Shown here piece by piece: positions 36,525 through 36,614 of a stretch of 36,614 nucleotides of DNA. The stretch spans positions 1 through 36,614 of the forward strand of contig JAQUHN010000017.1 in NCBI GenBank assembly GCA_028683555.1. The letters run 5' to 3'. The translations under genes and the position numbers were made by a program. This stretch comes from Geobacteraceae bacterium (GTDB taxonomy: Bacteria > Desulfobacterota > Desulfuromonadia > Geobacterales > Geobacteraceae). The notes under the pieces were generated by a model. That model ran no database searches. It was not told where the DNA came from and worked only from the letters and a program-made list of their open reading frames with translations. How positions within the stretch are numbered: position 1 is the stretch's first letter; every line of letters starts with the position of its first letter.

Positions 36525-36614
36525 TGTCGAGATGGCCGCATACCATAGTCATGATAATTCCCGCGGCTCTGTTGGCGGTCGGCAATGCCATCGGCCGGGC
36601 GCTCGATCCGGACA
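36524..36614 (+). CDS. start of a small membrane protein, cut by the window end
   Basis: An ATG sharing one base with the RT stop (TGATG), with AGGAGG five bases upstream, opens a frame that continues past the window. The visible 30 residues contain a hydrophobic helix (TIVMIIPAALLAVGNAIG). Placed directly after the RT, it may be the next virion gene or a fourth gene co-transcribed with the DGR. Confidence 0.65.
   Translation, partial: MSRWPHTIVMIIPAALLAVGNAIGRALDPD

Larger units (their letters stand above)
10957..36614 (+). mobile_element. Mu-like transposable prophage, left and central parts (extends past the window)
   Basis: The gene order is that of Mu-like phages: leftward repressor, rightward Cro-like gene, D,D(35)E transposase, ATPase, GemA, Mor activator, lysis genes, terminase, portal, MuF, protease and capsid. 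Gene spacing is tight and almost all genes run rightward. The left end was not pinned: no TG/CA end with repeated transposase sites was identifiable, and the two XRE genes at 9795-10599 might also belong to it. Tail genes and the right end are outside the window. A DGR cassette is embedded between the head-completion genes and the window end. Confidence 0.88.

Noticed and set aside
1-36614. CRISPR array
   Set aside because: No regularly spaced repeats with unique spacers were seen on reading the window.

Overview
The window joins a host chromosomal segment (about 1-10,600) to most of the left and central part of a Mu-like transposable prophage (about 10,957 to beyond 36,614). Nothing here fixes the host species. 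GC-rich genes, cyclophilin and parvulin isomerases, a SHOCT protein and short dispersed repeats fit a Gram-negative bacterium, perhaps a deltaproteobacterial or Geobacter-like one, but that is inference.

Host part: a 5'-incomplete rlmB (rRNA 2'-O-methyltransferase) at the left edge; a minus-strand run of two peptidyl-prolyl isomerases and several small secreted or membrane proteins (689-4197); a YheU-family protein facing a cold-shock protein; two small coupled unknown genes; and a tRNA-Thr(CGT) gene (8397-8472) whose decayed 3' half is repeated at 6666-6715, flanking a lipoprotein and an outer-membrane barrel gene. Next come two secreted or envelope proteins and two XRE regulators.

Phage part: a leftward CI-type repressor (10957-11358) faces rightward early genes across a 70-bp operator region that holds three GTTAATT boxes spaced exactly 20 bp. 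Early genes are a Cro-like protein, a CII/YmfL-like protein, an HTH protein, a coiled-coil protein, a D,D(35)E transposase (MuA role) and an AAA+ ATPase (MuB role). A middle block carries GemA, DUF3164, many tiny coupled ORFs including zinc-ribbon and one-helix peptides, a NADAR-domain protein and a Mor-type activator. After a terminator come lysis genes (M15 peptidase and holin-like proteins), small and large terminase, portal, MuF-like head protein, a fused prohead protease/major capsid protein and head-completion proteins.

The standout is a complete diversity-generating retroelement (DGR) at 33703-36524: a formylglycine-generating-enzyme-like target gene with a 3' variable repeat (VR, 34692-34806), an Avd-type accessory gene, a template repeat (TR, 35218-35332) and a DGR-type reverse transcriptase. 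TR and VR align without gaps over 115 bp. They differ at 17 template adenines and one other base, and all 15 adenine-containing codons from the first variable codon (35228) onward are changed. The system therefore appears to have rewritten the ligand-binding face of a virion protein, probably for host-receptor switching. Phage tail genes and the right end lie outside the window, and the exact left end was not identified.
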